From: a virus
Virus record (IMG/VR): IMGVR_UViG_3300020156_000021
Span: 108,910-172,909 of that record
Length of the DNA stretch: 64,000 nt
Direction: 5' to 3' (one strand)
The translations under genes were made by a program, and so were the position numbers. Shown piece after piece: positions 50,307 to 58,869 of this stretch (its first letter is position 1; each line of letters opens with the position of its first letter). The notes beneath the pieces were generated by a model. The model had not been told where the DNA came from. It searched no databases and saw nothing but the letters and a program-made list of their open reading frames with translations.

Positions 50307-51205
50307 AGATAAGCACCTGCCATTTCTCCCATTCCTATAGCAGCTAACATCTGTGCATTGTCCTGCAATTGTGCATTTGGAATGTAGTATTGGATATATT
50401 TTGCTAAAGTGATAGCACCAGCTCCTACCAAGATAACGTAAGGTATAGTATCTATAGACCATTTGAGTTTAAGATTCTTGTAAATCTTTTTACAATGCTC
50501 TAAGGCAATAGGTTTTATTATTTCTTCAATATCTATGATTTGTCCTTTGATAGATAAACCATTGGTGATAATATCAAACATATCTTCATAGGTACAATTA
50601 TATCCTGTTTCTGTAGTAATCCGTTCAGCCATATCTTTATAGACTTTAAGTACACCAAATTCGTCTGTAAACATATCAATCGGAGAATCGTCCTCAAACT
50701 CAATGCTATTTACTGTAATTCCACCTACATCTACGACCAGAACCTTTCTACCATTGAATTCTGGATAGTTGATTGCAAAATATGCCGTTGAACCCTCTGG
50801 TACTATCTCAAGGTTTTCAGCTTGTATTTTCTTATCTAATCCATTTACATTTACTAAAGTTAGTTCTGGTATTTTAAGATATTCTTTAAATAAGTTTACT
50901 GTTTTTGTGTTTTTCCACTGACTAGCTGGTAATCCTACAATTACGTTATCAAAAGTGTATTCTATTGTCCTAGCTTCATGAAATAAAGCATAAACAAAAT
51001 TAAGTTTGGTATTTTTATTGAGTGCTTTATTGATGTTGATTTCATAGTCTGCTTTGTCGTTTAATAATCCCATTGTATATTGCTTTCCTTCAAATCGCAT
51101 AATGTTATTGGACATACAGATGTTTTCACTAATGCCTGAAGGAAATATTAGTCCAGAATGTGTTTTAGTATAGGTTGTGCCTAAATCTATTCCGGCGTAA
51201 TTCAA
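50303..51205 (-). CDS. parM: actin-like ATPase for DNA segregation (ParM family)
   Basis: 300 residues with the actin/Hsp70 fold boxes: YAGIDLGTTYTKT (phosphate 1), VLVVDVGGITVNSIEF (phosphate 2) and VILVGAGAITLAKYI (adenosine). Length matches plasmid ParM/AlfA/Alp7A proteins. It forms dynamic filaments that push DNA copies apart. First gene of the cassette; promoter at 51282-51310 faces it. Its presence argues for a plasmid-like stage. Confidence 0.87.
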   Translation of the reverse strand: MNYAGIDLGTTYTKTHSGLIFPSGISENICMSNNIMRFEGKQYTMGLLNDKADYEININKALNKNTKLNFVYALFHEARTIEYTFDNVIVGLPASQWKNTKTVNLFKEYLKIPELTLVNVNGLDKKIQAENLEIVPEGSTAYFAINYPEFNGRKVLVVDVGGITVNSIEFEDDSPIDMFTDEFGVLKVYKDMAERITTETGYNCTYEDMFDIITNGLSIKGQIIDIEEIIKPIALEHCKKIYKNLKLKWSIDTIPYVILVGAGAITLAKYIQYYIPNAQLQDNAQMLAAIGMGEMAGAYL

Positions 51206-51281
51206 GATGATACCCCCTTTGTATGATTTTTTATGTATGTGGGAGATTGTAGTGGGATGTGAAGTAATACTTTGTAAGTAT

Positions 51282-51310
51282 AGTGTAACATTTTCCTTTT
51301 ACGGTGTCAA
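51282..51310 (-). promoter_or_regulatory. promoter of the parM-parR cassette
   Basis: TTGACA (51305-51310) and TACACT (51282-51287), spacing 17. The 75 bases between promoter and parM would be the usual place for parC; no perfect tandem repeat is visible there. Confidence 0.65.
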
Positions 51311-51395
51311 TATCCTTTTAACGAATTTTTTCTAGTTTTAAGTGTTGTTTATTTTTTCAGAGGAATAGTATATAATGGAATTGAGGAGAATATAT

Positions 51396-51596
51396 ATGAT
51401 AAGTTATAAAAAGCTACAGCATATATTAGTTGACAGAGAACTTAAACTTTCCAATATAGCAAAAGAATGTGGAGTTAGTTCCAGTGTAGTGACTAGGATT
51501 AACAACAATGAAAGTGTGGAGATCAAATCGTTAGAAAAAATATGTCTTTACCTTAATGTAAATATAGGAGATGTTTGTGATATTCAAAAGGAATAA
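51396..51596 (+). CDS. Cro/C1-type helix-turn-helix regulator
   Basis: 66 residues from the ATG behind GAGGAGA. ELKLSNIAKECGVSSSVVTRINN then SLEKICLYLNVNIGDVC is the YozG-type HTH. Divergent from parM, so it may control both promoters. Confidence 0.82.
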   Translation: MISYKKLQHILVDRELKLSNIAKECGVSSSVVTRINNNESVEIKSLEKICLYLNVNIGDVCDIQKE

Positions 51597-51626
51597 AAAT
51601 AATTTTATATAATATTAAAATAATTG

Positions 51627-51655
51627 TTGACATTATATTTATAACGTGATAAGAT
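51627..51655 (+). promoter_or_regulatory. tandem promoter 1
   Basis: TTGACA (51627-51632) and TAAGAT (51650-51655), spacing 17, with upstream AATATTAAAATAA. Confidence 0.7.
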
Positions 51656-51725
51656 TAAATTAGTGGCAGAGATATTTCTAAATTTCTCTTCTGAAAAATT
51701 TTAGATAATGTTAAAATAAATAATA

Positions 51726-51755
51726 TTGACAATGTTAGTAAAAATATGGTATGAT
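51726..51755 (+). promoter_or_regulatory. tandem promoter 2
   Basis: TTGACA (51726-51731) and TATGAT (51750-51755), spacing 18, with the same upstream stretch and the same ATTAAATTAG after the -10 box. A GGAAAGGAGG ribosome site follows at once but no start codon does. Confidence 0.68.
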
Positions 51756-51903
51756 TAAATTAGGAAAGGAGGTAAACATTTATTATATTAGGAAATTGTT
51801 TTAAATAAAAAATATGTAAGTCGAGTAATTTATCAAGTTCTATAAAATTATTTATCTAAATTAAATGTAGAATTTCTACAAGGATTTTAAGAAGGGAGAA
51901 AAT

Positions 51904-52266
51904 ATGTCGAGAGGAAGACAAAAAGGACAAGTAGTTGAACAGAAACCTAAAGGATATATACATATTAATGAAAAATTAAGAGTCAGAGTTGAAGAAGATT
52001 GCATCACCCTGGAAGAAAAGATTGGACAGGATATTTGGGGTAATTATAGGTATTACACTTCATGGGATAGTCTATTATCATCTCTTATTAGAAAATTCAC
52101 GACTGAAAAGTTAAGTAAGAAGGAAATCTATTCTTTTATAGAATTCAAAAAAGAATTAAAAGATTCCATTCAGGAAGTCAAGGGAATTCTTATTGGTGAA
52201 CTTGAGAGAGAAATGAAATCTGCCAGTGATGAAGTAAATGGTTATATTAAAAAATTCGTTAGGTAA
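51904..52266 (+). CDS. hypothetical protein
   Basis: 120 residues behind AAGGGAG. Basic N-terminus (SRGRQKGQVVEQK), then RVRVEEDCITLEEKIGQD and a long helix. No family. Perhaps nucleic-acid binding. Confidence 0.6.
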   Translation: MSRGRQKGQVVEQKPKGYIHINEKLRVRVEEDCITLEEKIGQDIWGNYRYYTSWDSLLSSLIRKFTTEKLSKKEIYSFIEFKKELKDSIQEVKGILIGELEREMKSASDEVNGYIKKFVR

Positions 52267-52430
52267 TTAAATATACATCAGAAAATTTATTTAAAAAAGA
52301 GTTAATTTATAGAAAATACCTTATGAATATAAATTATCAAAAATGATTAATTAAACATAATTAGACATGATTTAATGAAGTTTCCTTTAGATTTTATGCA
52401 TAATATTAATATAATTGTTGGAGGTTTCCT

Positions 52431-52565
52431 ATGAAAAGAAATTCAAGAAAATTAGTCAGTAATAATAAACTCACTCCACTATATTACAGCAAGTATGAAA
52501 ACGGTGAAATGAACGAATTTAGGAAGCAAATCAAAAATAAACAAATAAAGAAGGAGAATAATTGA
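52431..52565 (+). CDS. 44-residue basic peptide
   Basis: ATG behind GGAGG; very basic (KRNSRKLVSNNKL). Ends in TGATG overlapping the next start. Confidence 0.5.
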   Translation: MKRNSRKLVSNNKLTPLYYSKYENGEMNEFRKQIKNKQIKKENN

Positions 52566-52807
52566 TGGAGAAATATATATACATAAAAGATAATAAAGGT
52601 AATTGGAACCAATGGGTTGTGGATGATGATACAGGAATGTTTACATGTCGTGTTTCCTATTCAGGAGACAGAAATATCATAACAGATATATATAGATGTA
52701 AATGCTATTGTGAAGATAATAAACTTTATTCTTATGAAGTCAGGGATACAAAATATAATACAGGGAAGGTCGCTCTATCGAGTTTTGGTTATATAAAACT
52801 GGACTAA
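52565..52807 (+). CDS. hypothetical protein
   Basis: 80 residues from the ATG that overlaps the previous TGA. YIYIKDNKGNWNQWVVDDDTG opening hairpin, acidic. Coupled to the previous gene. Confidence 0.58.
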   Translation: MEKYIYIKDNKGNWNQWVVDDDTGMFTCRVSYSGDRNIITDIYRCKCYCEDNKLYSYEVRDTKYNTGKVALSSFGYIKLD

Positions 52808-52812
52808 GCTAA

Positions 52813-52977
52813 ATGGTAATACATATGGATAACGAAATGATATTCGGAAGTAATAATTACGATGTAGTTCAAAAAATGTATGAGGATTGGACTCAGTGTG
52901 GTAGTTGGGTTATGGGAAGGAAAATTGGTGTTAGAGATAGGTTGAGATGGGAATGTGAAAATGAGAAATTTGAATAA
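52813..52977 (+). CDS. 54-residue protein
   Basis: ATG five bases after the previous stop. NYDVVQKMYEDWTQCGSW, helical. Unknown. Confidence 0.48.
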   Translation: MVIHMDNEMIFGSNNYDVVQKMYEDWTQCGSWVMGRKIGVRDRLRWECENEKFE

Positions 52978-53029
52978 ATGTCAAATTTGGTTAAAAGTCA
53001 GATAATAATATTTTATTATGAGGTAGTTA

Positions 53030-53143
53030 ATGTTACCAGTATTTAAAGAATACATACAATTTCTAAAAGATAAAACTAATAATGATGATAAAACAGAGGT
53101 TTCATTCCAGGATTCTATATCATATGGTTCTTCTGATTTATAA
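53030..53143 (+). CDS. 5' stub of the PAPS-reductase-like gene (OFF state)
   Basis: ATG at 53030 behind GAGG (53019-53022). In the present orientation the frame runs through the left inverted repeat and ends at TAA 53141-53143 after 37 codons. With the segment 53092-53272 turned round, this same start leads without interruption into the gene ending at 54328. Confidence 0.7.
   Translation: MLPVFKEYIQFLKDKTNNDDKTEVSFQDSISYGSSDL
53092..53102. repeat. left 11-bp inverted repeat of the switch
   Basis: AACAGAGGTTT. Exact reverse complement of 53262-53272. It lies inside the reading frame and encodes T-E-V in the left flank. Confidence 0.85.
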
Positions 53144-53251
53144 GATTTTAAGGTTATTGATAAATCATTGCTTATAATTATTTTAATAACTTTATGCAGA
53201 TTTCCTTGTTTATCAAATGCCTTTATTATCTGATTATTTAACCAATAGTAA

Positions 53252-54328
53252 CCTTCACACAAAACCTCTGTTCGATTATCTTGCAGAATTAATCAATTAG
53301 AACAAGACAGTATTAAACTATTACAAGAATATGGCATTAATACCGATAGGACTATAGTTGATACTAATTCAACAGGTAAAGACAGTATGGTTAAAACTTA
53401 CTTGGCACAAAAAACAGGGTTGAATTTTACTACATATTTTAACGTCACCACAATGGATGTTGCTGACAGTAATATAATGGCTAAGGAATCACAATATAAG
53501 TTTATACATCCTGACAAAAAACTATGTGGGTTTTATAATTGGTCTAAGAAAGAAAATTTAATACCATCAAGATTAAATAGAGCTTGTTGTTTGTATTTCA
53601 AAGAAAATCCAACTATCTATAATTTTAATGATAAGGAAAAACTTCTTTTCCTGTTTGGAATGAGAAATGATGAAAGTAACAATAGATCAACTTATGGAGA
53701 TATATGGGTTAATGATAAGTGGGGTAAGAGTAGAGATTGGATAGGACTTTTACCCATAAGGGAATGGACTGATTTGGATATATGGTTATACATATTAAGA
53801 GAAGGAATAAAGATTAATCCTAAATATAAAAAGGGATATGATAGAGTAGGCTGCGGAATAGTATGTCCTAATTATTCAAAGTCCACCTGGGTTTTAGATA
53901 AATATTGGTATCCGAAATTGTATGATAGATGGCAAAAAAGACTTGAACAAGATTTTATAAATAATTATAAATGGATAATTATGAATTGTACTCTCAAAGA
54001 ATATATTCAAGAAGCATGGACAGGAGGGGTATATAGGGATGAACCAACATCAGAAGTAATTCAAGAATTTGCTGATTATAAAGGTATTACATACGATATA
54101 GCTGAAAAATATTTCATGAGAACTTGTATTAATGGATGTAAAAATAAAAGAGGAAATATAGTATCTATAAAAGACAAAGACACATTGGCAATGAACATGA
54201 AGATGTTTGGTAGAAATATTGATAAGTTTATGTGTAAGAAATGTTTATTGAAGTATTTCGGATGGACAAAAGAGGATTGGAATAACAAAGTAAAAGAATT
54301 TAAAGAAAGTGGATGCAAATTATTTTAA
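53252..54328 (+). CDS. PAPS-reductase / ATP-pyrophosphatase family protein, 5' end switched off
   Basis: The open frame from 53252 has no start codon before an internal ATG at 53387, which would lose the nucleotide loop. The full ON protein would be 432 residues from ATG 53030: N-terminal beta domain 1-85, linker helix NQLEQDSIKLLQEYG, PP-loop STGKDS (ON residues 114-119), LPIREWTDLDIWLYI substrate region, CGIVCPN, and a four-Cys knuckle (CINGC, CKKC) near the end. Family members reduce or transfer activated sulfur or adenylate nucleobases; DndC is one relative. Substrate unknown. Confidence 0.75.
   Translation, partial: PSHKTSVRLSCRINQLEQDSIKLLQEYGINTDRTIVDTNSTGKDSMVKTYLAQKTGLNFTTYFNVTTMDVADSNIMAKESQYKFIHPDKKLCGFYNWSKKENLIPSRLNRACCLYFKENPTIYNFNDKEKLLFLFGMRNDESNNRSTYGDIWVNDKWGKSRDWIGLLPIREWTDLDIWLYILREGIKINPKYKKGYDRVGCGIVCPNYSKSTWVLDKYWYPKLYDRWQKRLEQDFINNYKWIIMNCTLKEYIQEAWTGGVYRDEPTSEVIQEFADYKGITYDIAEKYFMRTCINGCKNKRGNIVSIKDKDTLAMNMKMFGRNIDKFMCKKCLLKYFGWTKEDWNNKVKEFKESGCKLF
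53262..53272. repeat. right 11-bp inverted repeat of the switch
   Basis: AAACCTCTGTT, reverse complement of 53092-53102, inside the reading frame. Confidence 0.85.
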
Positions 54329-54361
54329 ATTAATAATATAATAATTATTGGAGGTAATTGT

Positions 54362-57067
54362 TTGAAACCTGAAAACACATACATAATGAATTTAGAAGCT
54401 TGTTATATATATAAAGATATTATAGAAAATAAAAAAATAGAAAGTAAAAATAAAGATATAGTAAAATTATATTCAGCAACTATTCCTTATAGCCTCGAAA
54501 CTATAAGGATGGATGCTATATTTCCTGATACTTTTTATATGTTAAATGGTAAACAATATAGCAATAAAATTATTAATATAACTTTTGATAAACATTTAAC
54601 TAAATGGGATAAGGATTATGAATGGGAAGATGAAAATGGAGATATAATCAAAGGAAAAAGAATTACCGTTGCCAATAAAAAAAAGATACGAAAATATCTA
54701 TATTTAAATGGCTTTGTCATGGATGGGATTAAATATATTTTTTACAAGAGAGGATCAGGCAAAGCAAAAAACGGTTATGCATTATATATACAAGAATCCA
54801 TGAAACAAGAGTTAATAAAAAGAAGCAGATTAGGAATAGAATTTGTTAAGAATGAAGAACTGGATTTAACTTCTTTATTGGCATATGAATCTCTAGTTAC
54901 TTCTGGTATAGAGTTTACTATTAATTTAGACCCTAAAACAGAAATTCTTTTAATTGATGATATTTATGGATTGGAATTTGATAGTATAGCAAGTGTAACA
55001 AGAGAGATAGATGGTGAAATTGTAACTCAAAACGAAACAATAAATATAAAGAATTGCCTTACTGATGGACAGGGGTTATTAGATGAATCTGTTTTTGAGA
55101 CATATCAAAAAAGCAATAAGGGGTTTATGTTACTCAGAAATGATATGTTTAAATGTTGTGCGTTTAACACTAAATTACAACAATGGTTTCAAGCTAATAA
55201 AATAATAAAATTAAAGGATATGTTTGATAATGATTATGATGCAAATAAAATAAAATTAGTGACTACACCTAACTCATTAAAATTTCTTAAATTTGCTTAT
55301 AAGATGCCAAACCAAACACTAAAAGAATGTTATTCTTATTGGTTAGACAAAATTGATAATATATTTGGTGTTGTTAAATGTGACAAAGAAGGTAATTATG
55401 GTAATTATAACAGAACTACATATCAACTCTTAAATAGTATACCTAATTTAACGATTAATGATTTAATGGAGATTACAAAACTTGAAAGAGAATATGTAAT
55501 GCTTTTAAAAAATGATGATGCTGTATTTAAAAATTATCTTGGATGTGATGCAAAAAATTCTTTAAAAATAGAAAAAATGATTGAAGAAGACGAAGATGAT
55601 TTAAATTTATATGAAAACACTGAATTATTGAGTGCTTTATTATTAGTTAATTCAGATATTCAATATACAAAAAAATTTAAAAAGATGAAGAGTGATTTAA
55701 TAACTAATTACATAGGGCATTTAAGAGAAGGTAAGATTAGAATGAAAGATTCTAAATATGTTACTTTATTTTCGAATCCTTATGAAATGCTATTAGCTTC
55801 TATAGGGCAATATAACAATGAATCTATAATGAAGGGTAGAGAAATATATTGTAAATATTATAAAACTGGTCAAGAGTTTTGTGCCTCACGTAATCCTCAT
55901 ATAAATGCCGGAAATGTAATGCATACTAAAAATAAAGGGCATTTAGAATATAATATGTGGTTCAATTTCACTAATAATATATGTGCCATTAACTTTTTTG
56001 ATAATGATGCACCAGATAGGCTACAGGGGTGTGATACAGATAGTGACACGATTTTACTTAATCCTTCAGAAATATTATCTGCAAAAGCAAAGTATTGTGA
56101 AGAAAATTTTCCTACTCCGATTAACAAAGTTAAAGGAACAGTTAATCCAAGAAAATACAATATGAAAGAGTTACAGAAACTAGATTTTACTTTAAGTGAT
56201 AATTACATAGGGAGAATAGTTAATTTATCACAGATAATCAATTCATATTTGAATGATGCTATTAGTAAAGATAAACCACAAGAAGAAATTAATGAATTAT
56301 ATCAAGCAAGTAGTAAATTATCTAGTTTAAGTCAAATAGAAATTGATAAAAGTAAAAAGATTTTTGATAATGTTAATATGCATAAAGAATTAAGTAAAAT
56401 CAGAGAAATTAGTTATTTAAGATATGTGCAAGAAAAAGATAGATATGATCAAATGGCTGATAAAATGATTGTTCCTAGTTTCTTTAAGATGATTTCAGAT
56501 GCTAATGAATATAGAATATTTGAAAAGTTTAATACGCCTTTGGATATATTACAAGATGTTTTAGTATTTGATGTTTCAAACTATCCTAAAGATGAAAGAA
56601 ATATAGAATTTAAAGATTTGTTAGTACAATCTAAAGACTTAGAAGGTAGATATAGACAGCAAAGTGCAGAAGCAATTTTTAAAATTATAGAAAAGTGCGG
56701 AAAAAAAATAAATGGATTAAAGGTAAAAACCTCCATTTTAAACGATAAGGCTAAAAAAACTGTTGAAAGGAAATCAAAACATACCGCAATTGAAGAATTA
56801 AAAAAATTAAATCCAAGTGATTCAACTATATTATCAGTATTAAAACAATGTTTTGGTACTAAAGATGAAGATAAATTAGGATTTAAAAAGTATAGTATGT
56901 TAACTTTAAATTTATTATTTATTGCAAAAAAGATACAAGTATTAAGATGTTTTAAAAATAATAATTCAAACGATGATATTTTAATAAAAATAAAAGAAGG
57001 ATATGATTTCGATATATTTGGGAACAAGTATCAAAAAGTAAAAATGACTTCAGATTTTACGGTTTAG
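54362..57067 (+). CDS. single-chain RNA polymerase of the YonO / QDE-1 (RdRp-like) type
   Basis: 901 residues from a TTG start behind GGAGG. Landmarks of the two-barrel RdRp-like polymerases: LTDGQGLLDESVF (DG-x-G at 235-238), MLLRNDMFKCC (259-264), ASRNPHINAG (R510), and the metal triad GCDTDSDTILL with D558, D560 and D562. Cellular and eukaryotic relatives read D-x-D-G-D; here Ser replaces Gly. SPbeta YonO, a DNA-dependent polymerase, is recalled as about 905 residues, the same size. It probably transcribes late genes of this element. Long, AT-rich, no sign of decay. Confidence 0.75.
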   Translation: MKPENTYIMNLEACYIYKDIIENKKIESKNKDIVKLYSATIPYSLETIRMDAIFPDTFYMLNGKQYSNKIINITFDKHLTKWDKDYEWEDENGDIIKGKRITVANKKKIRKYLYLNGFVMDGIKYIFYKRGSGKAKNGYALYIQESMKQELIKRSRLGIEFVKNEELDLTSLLAYESLVTSGIEFTINLDPKTEILLIDDIYGLEFDSIASVTREIDGEIVTQNETINIKNCLTDGQGLLDESVFETYQKSNKGFMLLRNDMFKCCAFNTKLQQWFQANKIIKLKDMFDNDYDANKIKLVTTPNSLKFLKFAYKMPNQTLKECYSYWLDKIDNIFGVVKCDKEGNYGNYNRTTYQLLNSIPNLTINDLMEITKLEREYVMLLKNDDAVFKNYLGCDAKNSLKIEKMIEEDEDDLNLYENTELLSALLLVNSDIQYTKKFKKMKSDLITNYIGHLREGKIRMKDSKYVTLFSNPYEMLLASIGQYNNESIMKGREIYCKYYKTGQEFCASRNPHINAGNVMHTKNKGHLEYNMWFNFTNNICAINFFDNDAPDRLQGCDTDSDTILLNPSEILSAKAKYCEENFPTPINKVKGTVNPRKYNMKELQKLDFTLSDNYIGRIVNLSQIINSYLNDAISKDKPQEEINELYQASSKLSSLSQIEIDKSKKIFDNVNMHKELSKIREISYLRYVQEKDRYDQMADKMIVPSFFKMISDANEYRIFEKFNTPLDILQDVLVFDVSNYPKDERNIEFKDLLVQSKDLEGRYRQQSAEAIFKIIEKCGKKINGLKVKTSILNDKAKKTVERKSKHTAIEELKKLNPSDSTILSVLKQCFGTKDEDKLGFKKYSMLTLNLLFIAKKIQVLRCFKNNNSNDDILIKIKEGYDFDIFGNKYQKVKMTSDFTV

Positions 57068-57123
57068 TGTCATAAAGTAAAATTTATAGCCTTTAAATGT
57101 AGTTATATCAAGGGTTTCAAAAT

Positions 57124-57151
57124 TTGCTATCTTCCTTGTATATGATATAAT
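57124..57151 (+). promoter_or_regulatory. promoter before the small basic protein and PIN-PhoH
   Basis: TTGCTA (57124-57129) and perfect TATAAT (57146-57151), spacing 16. Confidence 0.6.
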
Positions 57152-57169
57152 ATTAAAATAACTATTTAT

Positions 57170-57406
57170 ATGGTATGGCATGTTGTGAAACACCCCTCTG
57201 CCCCCTATTTAAAATTCAACAAAAGGAAGTGTATAAACTACTTGAAACCAATATCTAAAGAACAATATTTGTTTTTAGCTGATAATGGATATCTTAAACA
57301 AGAAAAAGGTAGATATCCTGATTTATCATTGACATCAAAGCACAAAAATGCAAAACGCAAACACAGATATATACCAGATTATATTTTTTACAGGTATTTC
57401 GGTTGA
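57170..57406 (+). CDS. small basic protein
   Basis: Up to 78 residues, Lys/His/Tyr rich (SKHKNAKRKHRYIPDYIF). The first ATG lies only about 12 bases after the likely transcript start and has no ribosome site; a TTG at 57242 (54 residues) behind AAAAGGAAG is the likelier start. Function unknown, nucleic-acid binding possible. Confidence 0.52.
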   Translation: MVWHVVKHPSAPYLKFNKRKCINYLKPISKEQYLFLADNGYLKQEKGRYPDLSLTSKHKNAKRKHRYIPDYIFYRYFG

Positions 57407-57446
57407 GGTCGGCAACCACACACAATAAAACCGAAAGGTTGAGTTT

Positions 57447-58616
57447 ATGCAAAGAATAATTGTAGACACCAATGTTCTGATAGATGGTCTGCAAGTTTAT
57501 GATTTTGAAAAGATCTATATACCTTCTGTAGTACTTGATGAACTAGATAATTTAAAAAGAAATAAAGACTTTGAATTAGCATATAAAGCAAAAGAAGCAA
57601 TTAAGATGCTTGAAGGATCAGATAATATAGAAGTAAGGTGGGAAAATTTATATAGTGTTCCTTTGGAATTTAGTAATGATAATAAAATAATATCCTTCGC
57701 TAAAGATGTATTTATGTTTGACAAGGAGTGTGTATTTCTTTCAAATGATTATAATGTGAGATTAAAAGCTAAACATTTAGGGATACCTTGTGAGAGTTAT
57801 AATCAAGATAATAATAACAAAGTTTATAAAGGTTATAAAGAAGTAGTATTAAGTGATTTAGAATTGGCTTGTTTTTATGAAGAATGTAAAGCTAACAAAT
57901 GGGATTTAATTGAGAATGAATATCTTATCATAAAAAATGAAAATATTGAAACGGTAGACGTTAGAAGGTGGACTTCAAAGGGTTTTGTTGAATTAAAAAC
58001 GCCTAATATTAAAGGAATTAAATCAAAGAATGATCTTCAGTTGTGTGCATTTGATTTGATGAATTCAAATATACCAATAAAGATATTATTGGGGAAACCT
58101 GGGAGTGGTAAGACATTTATTAATCTAAAATCTGCTTTGTATTTTTTAGATAAAGGTAAATACCAGAGAATTATTTATATACGTAATCCTATAGGTAAAG
58201 GTGAATCCATAGGGTTTTTACCAGGTACACAATTGGAGAAACTTGAACCGTTTGCACAGGCTATTATTGACAACCTAGAAATGGGTGAAGCGCAATTTAA
58301 ACAAATGATTTCTCAAGAAAGATTGCAATTTGACTGTCCATATTTTTTAAAAGGAGCAAGTAAAGATGCAAGTTGGTTTTTGGTTGATGAAGCCGAGGAT
58401 TTGGACGTAGAAACATTAAGATTAATTGGTACTAGACTTGCTAAAGATAGTGTAATTTGCTTTTCTGGTGATTTATATCAAACTGAAAAGAAATATAAAA
58501 ATAATAATGGATTGACTAGTTTTATAGAAAAGTTTAAAGGTAATCCTCTTGTTGGAATTGTAAAACTTGATGAAGATGTTAGGTCTGAAGTTAGTAAATT
58601 GTTTGGTGATTTATAA
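57447..58616 (+). CDS. PIN-PhoH protein (PhoH2 type)
   Basis: 389 residues. N-terminal PIN nuclease: IIVDTNVLIDGL (acidic residue near 7), VVLDELDNL, and FLSNDYNVRLKA. C-terminal PhoH ATPase: Walker A GKPGSGKT (216-223), RNPIGKGESIGFLPG, and Walker B WFLVDEAEDL, then GDLYQTEKK. PhoH2 proteins are reported RNA helicase/ribonucleases. Probably helps RNA turnover during infection. Starts at ATG behind AAAGG. Confidence 0.9.
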   Translation: MQRIIVDTNVLIDGLQVYDFEKIYIPSVVLDELDNLKRNKDFELAYKAKEAIKMLEGSDNIEVRWENLYSVPLEFSNDNKIISFAKDVFMFDKECVFLSNDYNVRLKAKHLGIPCESYNQDNNNKVYKGYKEVVLSDLELACFYEECKANKWDLIENEYLIIKNENIETVDVRRWTSKGFVELKTPNIKGIKSKNDLQLCAFDLMNSNIPIKILLGKPGSGKTFINLKSALYFLDKGKYQRIIYIRNPIGKGESIGFLPGTQLEKLEPFAQAIIDNLEMGEAQFKQMISQERLQFDCPYFLKGASKDASWFLVDEAEDLDVETLRLIGTRLAKDSVICFSGDLYQTEKKYKNNNGLTSFIEKFKGNPLVGIVKLDEDVRSEVSKLFGDL

Positions 58617-58869
58617 AATTTAATACAAACTTTATATTTTATCAAATGTTTGTTGCTACTCGATATGCAACTAAAATAAGGTCGAGTTCAAATTAAGGCT
58701 TTTACGCCAGTGATTTAAATTTTTAGACAAAGGCAATTTATCCAGAAGTGACAGATTTATATGTATGGGGAGTTTTATTATATGTACTCTCCCCTTATAT
58801 CATCTGCTGTCTGCATGAGGATAAGTGGATGAAAATATATTTTATTAATAATTTTTAGGAGGATTTTTT
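58617..58869 (+). other. structured gap before hsp20
   Basis: No gene. An H-type pseudoknot (58652-58656 with 58667-58671; loop 58659-58663 with 58682-58686) is followed by a long hairpin, GGGGAG/CTCCCC (58767-58772 with 58789-58794) nested in CAGAT/ATCTG arms. The hairpin lacks a U-tract. It may be a regulatory leader of the Hsp20 gene. Confidence 0.45.

Larger units (their letters stand above)
53092..53272. mobile_element. invertible DNA segment
   Basis: 181 bp bounded by the 11-bp inverted repeats. Its minus strand holds a 93-codon TTG-start frame (52981-53262) whose first 53 codons are the missing N-terminal part of the PAPS-reductase-like protein (WLNNQIIKAFDKQGNLHKV and ESWNETS). The segment interior is 159 bp, a multiple of three. 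Inversion joins M-L-P-V... to ...NQLEQDSIKLLQEYG in one frame. Which recombinase acts is unknown. Confidence 0.8.

Noticed and set aside
52981-53262. A separate 93-residue minus-strand gene
   Set aside because: It starts with TTG without a ribosome site in a plus-strand block, and its first 53 codons are explained as the inverted N-terminal piece of the downstream gene.
11699-54328. A DNA phosphorothioation (Dnd) system from the DGQHR and PAPS-reductase-like genes
   Set aside because: The two genes are 40 kb apart, and no DndA, DndD, DndE or DndFGH relatives are visible. The motifs alone do not support the pathway.
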